DNA of 64,000 nt from Spirogloea muscicola (lineage: Eukaryota; Streptophyta; Zygnematophyceae; Spirogloeales; Spirogloeaceae): positions 123,318 to 187,317 of the forward strand of contig WELB01000148.1 in assembly GCA_009602725.1 (NCBI GenBank). Reading direction: 5' to 3'. The notes under the pieces were generated by a model that saw only the letters and a program-made list of their open reading frames with translations, did not search any database and was not told the DNA's origin. Positions 32,861 through 45,200 of this stretch are shown piece by piece. The position numbers and the translations under genes are program-made. The stretch's first letter is position 1; each line of letters starts with the position of its first letter.

Positions 32861-34023
32861 AGGCAGTGGCAGCCATCGTCCACTGGCAACAAACACCGAC
32901 TGCTTTTGCACCTGTCAGCCTTCCGCAATCGGCTCTCATTTACCACATGTACCAATTTGTTGACGAGTTGAACCATTGGTTGCAGCTGTATACGGTGCCT
33001 GCTTGCCAAGCGCTGTGCAGCATCATGGACATGGCATCTCTTTGCTGTTACATTCAACAGCATGAACAATATATTTAGTACCATACTGTCTCAACCGAGC
33101 TGGCAACTGCCATCTTGCCCTAGTTTGCCGGTGTGCACGGCACTGCAGTGCTGAATGATCGTGCTTTTGAAGTAGCAAAAGTGTAGAGCAAGAATATATA
33201 GTGCCCCACATTAGTGAAATTGCAATTTTTAAAGACCTGCTGAGTGGGCACATTCACAATCAAGATGCATTTGATATTCATACGGTGACTGGACTGTATT
33301 CCCTCTCCATCCAAGAGTTGCAGTACCATGAAAAGCATATTCAAGCATCCTTCCTTCCTGTTGAAATTTGCAGTACCATGAAGTGCATATTCAAGCATCC
33401 TTCCTTCGGGTGATGCAGTGGAAAGATGTTCGAAGTCGACTCGAAATCCCTCTGTAGGCACTTCAGTTAGCCTTTCAAAACCAAATCCTAACGTTAACTG
33501 GTGTGCATGACGCATCTCTGCGTGTTTCTGTCTGAACGCGTAGTACACGCTGTTTCTTGCATTGTACATATTATCTACAAATACTTGCAATGCATGGAAA
33601 CTAGAGCAAGCAATATGAGATTCGCAGCCTTGTGTTGATTGAGTAGAAAAGGTGACCCCTTTCCATGTGCGTGTAGCACACTGCACTTTGTAGTGAAATC
33701 AAATGCGAATGTGGATACCCATTCAGAACGAAGTCAATGTACACCAAACCAAACTGTGTGCCAAACCAAAATTTGAGTGTGGTTGTTCTTGAGTGCAGGA
33801 CCTAAACCCGCAGTCTCAAGCAGCAGATGTATGGGCTGTAAGTGCCTGGTGGAGCTGACTTTGACCCAGGCCCAACTAAGAGCACAGACTAATTGCATAC
33901 ATATGCAGGCCATGTTGACCAAAATACAATGCCAACACAATCGCACCTTATCGTACATTGGTCGATCCCGTTGAAGCCACTTTGGTGTACAAACAAGTTG
34001 CTCACACATAAACACGGGTCTCC
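32861..34023. other. Convergent intergenic region
   Basis: AT-richer sequence between the SCP2 stop and the sugar-transporter stop. At 33,320-33,411 a roughly 45-bp unit containing TTGCAGTACCATGAA and CATATTCAAGCATCCTTCCT is tandemly duplicated. No exon was recognised. Confidence 0.6.
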
Positions 34024-37000
34024 TCACAGCTCCGGTGTCAGGAGTCGCTCGATCTCCTCAAGCGACTTGCCCTTGGTCTCCACAACCTGGCCGTTAACAA
34101 AGACAACAGCGGCGCCACAGACGGCAGCAAACGAGGAGTATAGCGCGGCTGGGCCCCATTGCTGCAGCAGTTGCAGGAAGAAGAGGCCGACCAGGAAATT
34201 GAGGGCCTGCAAGGCACAATACACAGCAGTTGGAATGGCAGACAAGGTTTCTAATAAAGTGAATTGAGCAATGCGGAGAATCAGAGTGAAAACATGTGTT
34301 GTGAAGGACTTCTTGCAAATAGATACAACGGTACATACCCAATTGAGGCACATGGCGAACCCCATGGCCTTTGCACGAATACGACTCGGGTAGATCTCAG
34401 GCAGGAGGAGTGCAGGCACTGGGCCAGCTCCAAGGGCAAACATGAACACATATCTGAAGCCACATGGACCACAGCAGGGGTTAATGCAACTGTCAGTCGT
34501 CCATACCCCTTCATAGGACAAGGTGAAGTGCAGATCTACAGTGATGAGCGGCCAGAGAAACCTTGAGAAATCTTGAGTCCATGCGTTATGTTAGCTCTCA
34601 AATGGCCACATGAGTGAACAGTCTGAAAGCAATTGTTTGCAAATTGCTTAAAAATCACAGCCATAGCAGTGTGCCGAGTTGAGGCCTGCAAAGCAAGGAG
34701 CAGCCAGTGGGTGTAGGACAGACGCGAGAGTGCCGCCGATGGAAATTGCAGAAGCGACGGGCTGGAAGATGGGGAATGCAGCACCAGCAGCTTGAGCAGC
34801 CATAGCAATGCCCTGCACTCGAGGATGTAGGTCAGCTGGCTGGATCATCACAGCTGCCAACGCTGCAAAACAGATCTAATGCTCTTCAACGTGACTGCAT
34901 GCCGATGTCACTCTTGATATTCACCTGTTTTGTAAAAGCAGGCAGGTTGCAGGCAAGCCAGCAGATTCCAGCAGCATCAAGCGCAAATCTACGTAATGCG
35001 TAGCTGTTCATTTAGAAATTACTGTCTCAGGACTTACTGCCACGGTCAGGACAGCGCAGCTCACCATGCCGGAGAAGCTTAAGCTCATCAACTTCTTCCT
35101 GCCGAGACGGTCCATCATGTACGTCGATGCAAATGCTCCTGCATTGGAGTAGTACTGTCAACAAAGAGTGACTAACTTCTGGAAAGCAAAGGTTGCATCA
35201 GAATCTCCACACAGACTCTGTGATGAGCTGAGAGTACTTGCTATGATCAAGCTTCTACTCACCCACTAAGTTGATGACGCCCACCCCAATGCTAGCCACC
35301 GTGCCAGACGAGATGCCAGCATTCTTGAAGACGATGGAGGAAAAGTAGAAGATGGCATTTATACCCGACAATTGCTGGAAAGCAAAGAGCGCCGCACCGG
35401 TGGCTACAACTGACATCCAAATAGAAGGGAGTCAATGGCAATGTGCAACAAGACCAGCTGCAACTATGAGCCTCTTAAAGACTCGTAAGCCTCTTGTTCT
35501 TATGTGAGATCTGCTGACACATCGTAGGTGCAATAAGAAGACCTGATCCAGAAAGAATTTAGCAGAATGATGCCACTGCAAACAATGTGGCTCTTAAGCA
35601 GATCAGGGAGGGAGGAACTTGTGAGTACCTTTGACATATCTCTTCCCAAAGAGGTCGCCCAAGGTACCCTCGACAGTGGTCTCACTGCTGGCATCCTTGA
35701 GCTCAGTTATGGCGCCCTTCACCTCAGACGGGCCCCACAGCACTTCCAACTCCCTTTCTGCTGCATCCCACTTGCCTTTCTGGAGAACAGAAAGCAATAA
35801 TTTCCATTCCTCGATAAGGTGACCTCTGCCTGTGCTAAAAGGTGTTGTCGTCATGACCGACATGCTAAGCTGCAGTAGCCTCATGGTCGTGACTAGCTGC
35901 AAGCCTTTCATGTGCTGCATGCCATGGTCTACGACGAGGGAGTATCCATCAGAACGACTTTGCAGTGTCAAGCCAAAGCGACAGGCACGGTGTTCAGAAG
36001 TCTAGCTGTGGACCTTGGCCAGCCAGCGAGGGCTCTCAGCAGACAGCTCCATTCCTGCAACAAGCATAACGGCGGGCCCTATGGACACCCAGAAGCACAT
36101 CCGCCACCTGCAGCAGGCAGTCCTCACATCTCACATTCACCTTAATCATCATGCAAACTTGCTTGCAGAGAAATTGAAAAGTGGAAACTGGAGAGGGCCG
36201 CACTGGTAGGAGCAGGTGCCTCATGCAATGCAACATGAGTTGCTATTCATGCGCTTGTTCAGTAGAAGGATACGGCATCAATCAGTGCTAATTGAGGCTG
36301 GCAGGAGCGTGAGCACACCAAGTGGGGTCTGAAGTAACAGGAAGTCCGATGACAATGGCTCCTAGGATGCCCAAGCACGTGGCAACCTGGCAGAGGCTCC
36401 CGAATGTACCCCGTTGCTCCGTTGGGCTGACCTGCTTGCAGATAGCACCAACATCTTCGATTAGTTGTAGTTAGTGCTTCGCTAAGGTCCTGAGTGCTCG
36501 CACCATCCAAAGACCATTACAACGAGCACAGCACATCTGTGCCACTGTTACCAAATGTGCCTGAAAGAGGCAGTGAGCAAGGTCAGAGGGAAGTGTTGAC
36601 CTCAGAGATATAGAGAGCCGACACCGAGCCTACAACACCAAGGCCAAGGCCAACCAGGAGACGCCCTGCTAGCATTGCCTCCACTGACATAGCTGATGCA
36701 CTGTTCATCACATTGGAAGTGGAACAAGCTCTGAGCTCAGGCTGCACTCCGCCAGACTAACAGGTACAGGCTTTGCTTCTGAATATTTGCACATCTCATG
36801 GTTGCACAAAAGGGAGTGCGAGTTGCTCATTCGATCAGCAATTGGGCAATCTGAGCGCACCTGATTGCGCTTCCAGCAATGATGGGAATCGCGCTGAGCT
36901 GGAATGCACGCTTTCGCCCGAGGTTGTCAGCAATGGTGCTGCTGAAAGCACAGCCGATGAAAGCTCCCACTAGGTATATGCTGACAACGAGACCTGTTAC

Positions 37001-38366
37001 AGAAAGTAAAGTCTGAGCCACATTGACGTATATGCTGGCTGAATTGTGATCTTGCCAAGGTTATTGAGTGCGACAGCAATCAAGGTGTTGCGGCTCATAT
37101 TATTTGGTTTGCTTTACTTACCAGCGAGCTCTTCATGCAGGTCAGACATCGTGAAGAACACAAGCCGTCATTGTTTACCTTTGATAAGTGCATTCGCTGC
37201 AAATCCGAGGTCCACAGCCATGTAATCGAGCGGGCCATTGACCACACTGATATGTTGCAATGCAGTGTTGTAGCAGAAGAGTCAGGCAAGGATCTTGAAC
37301 CGCCGCAATCTTTGGCAACTTTGAGCAAACAAGGTATGGTGTATCCTTCACATGGAAATTGCAGCAGGCTGCAAGCAATTCGACAGCAATGTCTGTATGT
37401 ATGGGCCAGCATTCCCACCCGACGTGATATCCGAAGAGGAAGGTGGAGATGACGGCAACGAGCACATGGCGCAGGGAGGACTTCCAAGGCTGCACCTCAC
37501 CTGTGCATGGATGGGACATTGATGGGTCAAGCTTTGCAAAGCGTGCCAGGTGCCCATGCAAAATCGGCAAAGCAGACCTGCACAAGCCATCAATTGGCAC
37601 TGCAATCGCTGGAGAAACTTGACATCATCATCAAACAGAGTATGGCCAGGTACATTGGGCAAGCCGTGCAGCCAGCAAACAGCATCGGGACTTCCAATTG
37701 GCCTTCTGCAATAGCACCTCCCAGGTAACAGAGCTGCCAGATGTGAAAGCAAGATGCACCTGATGCACTGCTTGCGACTCTTCCACTCTCGCTGTCGAGC
37801 AGCGGCGCCTCCGTGGCCAAGGCAGCCGTTTTCTGGCGGCGGTACGTGCCAGACCCGTTTTTCTCGAGCTCCCTCGAACCGTGCATCTTCTTTGCGGCGG
37901 TCAGGCCTTCCTGCTGGACCTGATCCTTGAGGTGAGACGGCCGCGTGATGGATTCGTTGTCGAAGAAGTGGCCAACAGGCGAAAGGGCGTCCGCCTCCTG
38001 GGATCGAACCCTCGCCACCACTTCTGGATCCTGATGATCGTCCGCCAGCTCGTGCCAGACCGAGGACGGTAGGCGGCCACCTCCGCCGCCGCCGCCGCCG
38101 CCGCCTCCGCTGCCGCGATCCTCCTGAGCGGCGCGAGCGCAGCCAGGGAGCAGAGCTGTCTCTAGTCCGCAGCGCCGGAGCGCCGACGATTTGCGCTGAC
38201 GCTGCCGCTGGAGCTGACGCTGATTGCCGGAGAGCCTCCCTGCGGACGCTCGCGGCTTCTGAGCGGCGCGGCCGCCGGGGAGGCTGCTGGAAGACGGAGG
38301 GCCACCGGCCGAGCCGGCGGCGGCGCCTGTCAGAGCACCTCCCGTGGCAAGTGCCGCGCAGCTCAT
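34024..38366 (-). CDS. Plastidic glucose transporter-like (pGlcT family) MFS sugar transporter
   Basis: A 12-TM major facilitator, probably exporting glucose across the inner plastid envelope. Exons on the - strand, approximate: 38,366-37,760, 37,500-37,419, 37,246-37,179, 36,993-36,861, 36,700-36,601, 36,431-36,319, 36,107-36,014, 35,779-35,629, 35,410-35,263, 35,138-35,038, 34,862-34,724, 34,453-34,339 and 34,206-34,024. Motifs: FGYHVGVVNGPLDYMA, NLGRKRAFQL, GRLLVGLGLG, ESPRWL, FQQLSGINAIFYFSS, DRLGRKKLM, GAGPVPALLLPEIYPSRIRA and VVETKGKSLEEIE. The last block matches plant pGlcT closely. The first exon gives about 200 residues before TM1: an MSCAALATGGAL start with a Ser/Ala/Arg-rich transit-peptide look, then a poly-Gly run and a hydrophilic stretch, longer than usual. 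The joint between 35,038 and 34,862 does not keep frame as I read it; an undetected small exon or a sequence error may lie there. Confidence 0.94.
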
Positions 38367-38452
38367 GCTGATGGCGTGGATGGCGGCCCGGTCCCCGGCG
38401 CCGCCACGCCGCTCACTGCCGGAGGCTCCCGCGTCGGCGGCGGCGGCGACAA

Positions 38453-38483
<31 letters not shown>

Positions 38484-39250
38484 AATGCGGCCCGAATGGC
38501 GATGGCGGCGGCGGCGGCTATGGATCTGACGTTACCTGCCTGAATGGGGGCAAGGCACGCGGCAGGCAGGGGTAAGAGGCGCGCCGCGGAGCCCGGCGCA
38601 GCCGCCGCGTCTGCCGGCGCAGGGCGCGGCGCGGATCCCGGCGGGCTGTGGCGGCGGCGGTGGAGGGACTGGCCGTGGGAGGCGACGTTGCCTGACCAGC
38701 TCGATTAGTGGGGCAGACCGTTTACCGTCAGTGGGGCAGTTGGTCCGGGATCGAGTTCGAAAGCAACAGCCCTTCCAATATAAATGAAACGGCTCTTCCA
38801 CCCAAGGCAAATGATGGCTGAGAGGGACTGTAAAAAACAAATGAGCATTTGCGAACGAAGTGAGGCATCGTCAAGTGGTGATCTTAAGGGCGCGTTACTG
38901 GCTCATCGGGGGGCCTACAGACGATTGGGCACCCCAAAGCCTTCCATTTGTACAACCCCGATTTGCTGAGCAGCCAGACACGCGTCGCCTAGATACGGCA
39001 GGTCGTATCTTGAGGGCCCCCGACTGTGCGCCACGTGGTTAACACCAAGTGAACGGCGAACGGGTCGTTGGCAAATATCACTACCGCAGAGATCGCTCCG
39101 CCGTCGTCGTTTCGTCGAGCCTGGACGTCAGACGTCAGCGACGCCGCCGCTGCCGCCGCCGCTCCTGCGCCGCGTAGCGCGACGGGTTTTGCGGCGGGGC
39201 TTGCGGAGAGCCTCCTCCTCCCGCTATCGCCCGCGCGCGGCGCCGCCGCC
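38367..39250. promoter_or_regulatory. Shared divergent start region of pGlcT-like and Virilizer genes
   Basis: The two genes start head-to-head about 0.9 kb apart. GC-rich ends with (GGC)n tracts (about 38,435-38,485) flank a less GC-rich centre (38,700-39,060). No TATA box could be assigned with confidence. Confidence 0.45.
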
Positions 39251-42200
39251 ATGGACGTCCTCTTCTACGACACCTTCCGACACGCTGGCGGCGCCGCCGA
39301 CCGCGTCGACGAGGTGCGCAGCGGCGGCGGCGGCTGGGGTTTAGGGTTAGGTTTCAGGTTTAAGGGTTTGGCGCGGCGGCGGCGGCGGTGGCGGCGGCGG
39401 CGGCGGCGAGAGCTGCCGCCGTGGCTGCCATCGGGCCGCAGGCGCTGGCACTGAGCCACGCTTCTGCTCGGCGGTCCTTGGCTGCCGCGGCAGGTGTGCT
39501 TCAGCGCGCCGGTGCTCGTGCGCGCCGCCATGGCGGTGGAGGCCGGCGCCGCGCCGCACGGCCACCTCATCAGCCTGCGGGGGTGAGGCTCCTCACCTTC
39601 TCCCCTCCGTGATTGCGCAACTTAGGGTCAGGGTTCAAGTGCTAAGGCGGCGGCCGCGCCGGCCGCGTGAGCAGCAGCGCAGCGCAAGCTCTAGACCTGA
39701 GCTCGCGCCTCGATCGAGAAGGCTAAAGCCGGATGCTTAAATCAAGCGGCTCGTTTAGGTATTGGTCATGTAGGCCTTCAGATATCCTTGTCAACTCTGC
39801 CTGCGTCTGGGAGCCAGGAACTGCACTTCGACTTCTGCAGCAGCTCCTCAGAAGCCCGGCAGTGATTGCTGCTTCGGCTGGGCCAGGAGCTTGAAGCAAC
39901 CGGGGATGGCCGAGGCTGCAGACCGCTGCCGCCCAATGTTGGAGGCGTTAGGGTCTAAATGTAATCTCAGGTTTTAAATTTTCGAGGTTTAGAAATTTTG
40001 AGGTTTGGAGGTTCTGAGGTTCTGAGGCTCTGAGGTTCTGAGGTCTGAGGTTCTGAGGTATTGAGGTTTTGAGATATAGGTTCAAGGTTTAGGGTCGAGG
40101 TTTGGATGTTCACATTGCGAGGTTCTGGATTCCATGCAGTTGACCACAAATTTGCGGCCTGCTTTCCCAGGCCTCCTGATCATTGAAAAGCAGGTGTTAT
40201 GTCAAGCCCACTGCTGGGCCCTCTAATTACACATTTTATTCAAGCCATAGACAAGGTCGTAGTCGTATGGCCTGTTCTGTCCCCCTACAAGGTGCTGGAC
40301 CTCCTGCTGCGCTACTCTGACGGGCGCTCCAAGGCGCCGTGCAGAGAGACGAGCCCCGCTGGCGCGCTGGTGGAGATGTTCGCCCGTGGCGGCTCGGAGC
40401 AGGACCGCTTTGAACGCCTGTGCGAGCCGCGCCTGCTGTCTGACGGCGGCAATGGCCCATGCCCACTCAAGGTGAGACTCGACTTGGACCTTTGATAACA
40501 CCACACAATAACTACTACCAATAGCTATGTACATTGGCCAGGTGTGCAGCATATGTGGTCAGGTGCATGGCATGTGCCTTTGACTACATTATGCTCATCA
40601 TGTTTGTCACGGGATTCTGTAATTGATAACTCTGGTCAGCTTGGTGAGCAGTAGTTAGGTATCTTCTCTGTATATTGCATGGCTGCATTGTATGGATAGG
40701 CTACCGAGGCCCATGATTGCCACCCTTCCGTGTCGTGCAGTCCATTGACACCTGTCAGCCAGTCATCTCATTGAGATTCCTGAGCCCAACAAACATCAAC
40801 CTGCCAGGTGCTGGTCTATGTAATTTCAGGCGGTTGTGACGGACCACCTGGTTGTGAGGGGGACGTACGAGAGGCTCTCGCTCATCGTCTACGGCACCCG
40901 GCAGCAGCGGTTGCAGCACGGCCATGCCGCCGCTGCTGGGCTTGCCTCCGCATACGAGGACCTCCCGCAGTTCATCCTGCGAGACAGCGACGTGGGCTCG
41001 CCAGGGCTTGCCGGCTCGCCACGAGCTCTGCACCTGGCCGGGCGGCCACCGGCGGCGCTCGACCCACGTGGCCGGTCGACGTTGCGGAACGTTTGGAAGG
41101 AGTGGGCGGGCTCGCGGGCGCCATGCAGCGCCGAGCAGGCCCAGGAGCTGCTGGCTGCAGCCGCCGCTGCGGCGGAGCGAAGCAGGCCTGCAGAGGACGG
41201 CAGCGATGAGGTTGCAGATGACAATCAGGAGACAGCAGCAGAGGAGGAGGGCTTTGTGGAGATGGCGCTCTCCTGGCTACAGCAGCTTCTGCCGCCCCGC
41301 GCCGGCCGCATCGTCCGCGTCCCGGTCTTGTCCTAAACCCAAGACCAACAACCCAAATGCAGAACTTAGTGTCAGTTTATGTCTCTCTTGTCCAAATGCT
41401 GGAACATCCTGAGGAATTTGATAATTGCTTGCGAAGTCTGTTGTCATTGTTGTCATGTTGTCATGGTCAGTAAGTGACTTGCGATTTTCTGGCGTGGCAG
41501 ATCGAGGGCTACATTGGCGCGTTCGCGGCAGTGCAGCTGCTGTGCGAGAGCCCGCGGCTCTGCCATGCTCTTGCTGCCGGTGGCGGCCTCAGCGCCGCTG
41601 CGACCATCCTTGGCGACCGTGCCGTGGCGGAGCCTGCTCTGCCGCATGCTCTGGCGGCACTCAGCAGGGCGGCTAGGCAGCCAGCAGCCTGCGTGGCCCT
41701 CCTCAGCTGCATGCTAGGAAGCAGCAACAGCAACGGCATCTACAACGTGCTGCTGGCGGCCGTCCTGTCCTTGACACCCAAGCGGCGCCTTGTGTCACCG
41801 GCGCTTGGAATCCTTCGACGCCTGCAGGCACACCACCTGTGCTCTGGCATCCAGGTCCGCAATCTTTCTTCAACAGTCTCTTGTCTTGCGCCTTCTGGTG
41901 GCTTGATTGATCTTCTGTAGTCTTTCCTGGCAATAAAGATGCCACCTTCAATGTATCGCCAATGTTTTCACTAGAATGCTCAATTCCACACCTGGTTGTA
42001 AAGCAGGATAGGAGAATGGTATAACAAAGAGGATAGTAAAGAATAGGTGATTATGCACTATGTGGAAGCTACATTGAGAGCAGTATACTGTAGACTGTCA
42101 GGTCGTTCAGACCTTCTTCTATCTACAGCTCTCAAGTGCTTTGTGCTGGTTATCAGGCTATGCATAGTAGTTCATCGTGTCAACACCTAAAATGAAAATT

Positions 42201-45200
42201 TGGGTCAGAACTCGAAATGCCGATAGGCTTGCTCAATGCAATCTTCCATGCTGCAGGTGGCTGGAGAGGCTGCCATTGAGGGTGGTCCGCTGGCGGCCAG
42301 AAAGGCCAAAAAGATAGCCCGCCTCCTCCGTGCTCTTCTGGTAATATAATGGACTCTTGGACTCTTTCTTATGATTATGCCTGCTATGATTGGTAGAAGT
42401 GGTAATTGGTTTGTCCCTATCTTAATTGGAAGCCCAGACATGGTTTGTCCCCTGTCATGGTTTTCCTTATACTCACCATCTTTTACTACTGAAAAATCTT
42501 CGTGCATCGTACCCCGCTGATCTGGGAATTGGCAGATCAGAGCCACCATGTCTTGCACCAGACAGCAAGATTGCAAACATAATGTGGTGCTGTAATGATT
42601 CAACCTACACCTTATGTAGATCATAGAAGTATCTCTTGCTTAACCCACTGTCACTGATCAAGCCAACCTGGAATACACCTTGCTGTGCAGGCTGTCCTCA
42701 AGGGCCGTCGGGGCGACAAGCAGGGTGGGGCTCAGATGCTGAAGATTGGCATCATTGCCGCACCAGATGACGAGGCACTGCTCCCGGCTCTGCAGGTGGC
42801 GTGCTTCTGTCTCCTACATTGTCCTGTTCCTTGATACAGTTGCCTTGGCTTCAGCAGGCTACTGGGACTAGTCCAGTCTGAAGCTCACTAGATCCTACAC
42901 TGTACTGTATCAAGGATACCCTCAGGTTGTGCTCCTACTTGCCACGGGTACACAACTTATACCTGCACCCAGCCATAAATACCATTCTCATCAGTTCACT
43001 GCTGTTGTAAGTTCACAGGATTGGAGGACGCTGCCCTTGCTCGCCGCTCTTCTTGCCTCGCCAGTGGTCGGGGACAGTCTGATGTTGCGAGCAGCAGTCT
43101 ACTCGTTCATCCTGTACCTGCTGGCTTCAACCCAAGGTGACGTGCATTTCACTTACTGGCCAAATAGCAGGTGAAGAGAAGAACTATAGGGGGGAGGTTC
43201 GACGAGGGGATTGAAGGCTGTTATGGGACAGTAATCGACAGTTTTGGGCTGGGCCTCAACTAAGTCTGGTAAATGGAATGAGTACAACGCAAACCCCTTA
43301 AGGAGAGGACCCATTTGGAGGCCAAGTCTAATGCCAGTAGCCACGATAACCCCAGCTCCAGTGGCGTACATTGAAGTTGTTGCAATGAGAAAGCTCGTAG
43401 TTGGATAACTGGGTTGGAGCGGCTGAGATTAATAGCAAGTGTTGACCACTTTGTTGCATATTGTGTGAGCATGTGAGGGCTTGCCAGTCGTAGCAGTCTT
43501 ACCAGCGGATTTTGAGGAGTGTATGTTTTGTGAGAGGTCAAAGGAGGTTAATTACATAGTGGTGCTATAAGTACAGTGGACATCAGGATCTTGTCAGAGG
43601 CCATGTGCCAGCTTGTACAGTGACTTGCTGAGGCAGCTCACACATGTATAATTGATCTATGATTAACGATTAGTTGTCACGCAAATTGACTTACCTGTCA
43701 ACCGTCCTTGGTCATCACCGGAGGGGCAGGACTGGTGTTGCTCGCATGTGAGAAGGAGGCCACCAGTGCCTTGCTAGGAGCTCTGGCACTGCCCAAAGAG
43801 AGCATGCCGAGTGGTGCGCTGCCGTTGCGCCAGCTCACTGCCCTCCTTGCTGCCAACTGGCTCCCGGATGGACGTCACCTTGCGGCCTGCATCAAGGCTG
43901 CTATGGCTGCAGTAAGTCAAGTGAATTGTAGTTGCAGACATGATGGTTGTGATGACAGGATTCTCATGAGCATTGACATGTTGATTGTGGATCAATATTG
44001 ACCTGCTGCAGATTTAATGTCCTGCTTCAAGAACCAGGAACCTGGAAATGATTATGAGGCTGAATTGTTGCAAATCCCTACTTTTGGACAGGTTGGTATG
44101 GTTGATGAGCTGCTGCTTGTCAAGCGATCGAATCATCGGCAGAGCTTGAAGCTACTTTGGGGTCTCTCTGCACTAGCCAGGTCCTGACCTTTGCTGGCAC
44201 ACCTTGGACCCTGACCAGTACATGCTATCAGACATCAAGGATTATGACAGTTTTCCAAGTCATTTCGAGGTGTAGGGGTCACTATAGCTTGCCTTACTGT
44301 ATCATGGTACTTGCTTCTCTTTGAACAGGTCTACGGCTGGGCGGCAGGCTGTGCTCGCGGCCCTCGCATCAAAGGAGGTTGGTCTCCTTGCAGAACTCAA
44401 GCTGAATAACGCTGCCATCTGTATTGAAACAGATTACAAATTCGTGAATGTCTGGGTCTGAGGAAATCTTTGTAGGCTTTAGTCTAAGGGTTGATGAAGG
44501 GTCTGAACCATGGGTTTAATTCTTGCCTATATTTGGCATCTGACTTCCACAAAGGTCAAATACTTAGTGCTTGCTATCAATAATAAAGCCCTGTCAGAAA
44601 TACTACAACTGGCCAGCTCATCCAGCTCATGACCTGTGCGGGATGGGTACAGGTGACGGCCATCCTCGTGAACAACGTCTGCGGACCAACAAGTAATGGC
44701 TAAAGCCCATCCTGAGCTTTTTACTTTGTCGTCTGGTGGTGAATGCCACACAACTCATCAGCAGCAAGACCTGATGTGCATCACGTAATGGCTTTTAAGT
44801 CACGTCAATTACACAAATAATTCAACAGATGCTCAATGACTTATATGGGTGCTTGGCAGGCAAGAGCGAAGGGGCCGGGGAAAGCCGAGACACTGAGAGC
44901 AGCGCAGCTAGCGGAGCAGTGGGGGAGCTCTCAGCGCAGCTCCTGCTTCACCGCGTCACCGACTGGGCGAGCCCAGCATCGCTGGCACTCTGGTCGCCGC
45001 ACGCCGGCCACCTGCACCGCCATCTAGCGGCGGCGGCGATGCCCAGCGAGCCAGATGCCGCGGTGGTGGGCACCCGGGCGCATCTCGGGCGCCTCATCGG
45101 CCCCTGCGAGGCGCTCCAGCGCGAGGGCCTCCCTGCCCTCCTGAGGCTGGCTGCGTCGCTGCTACCCTCCGCCGCCTCGCCCAAGCTGCACGACGAGCTC

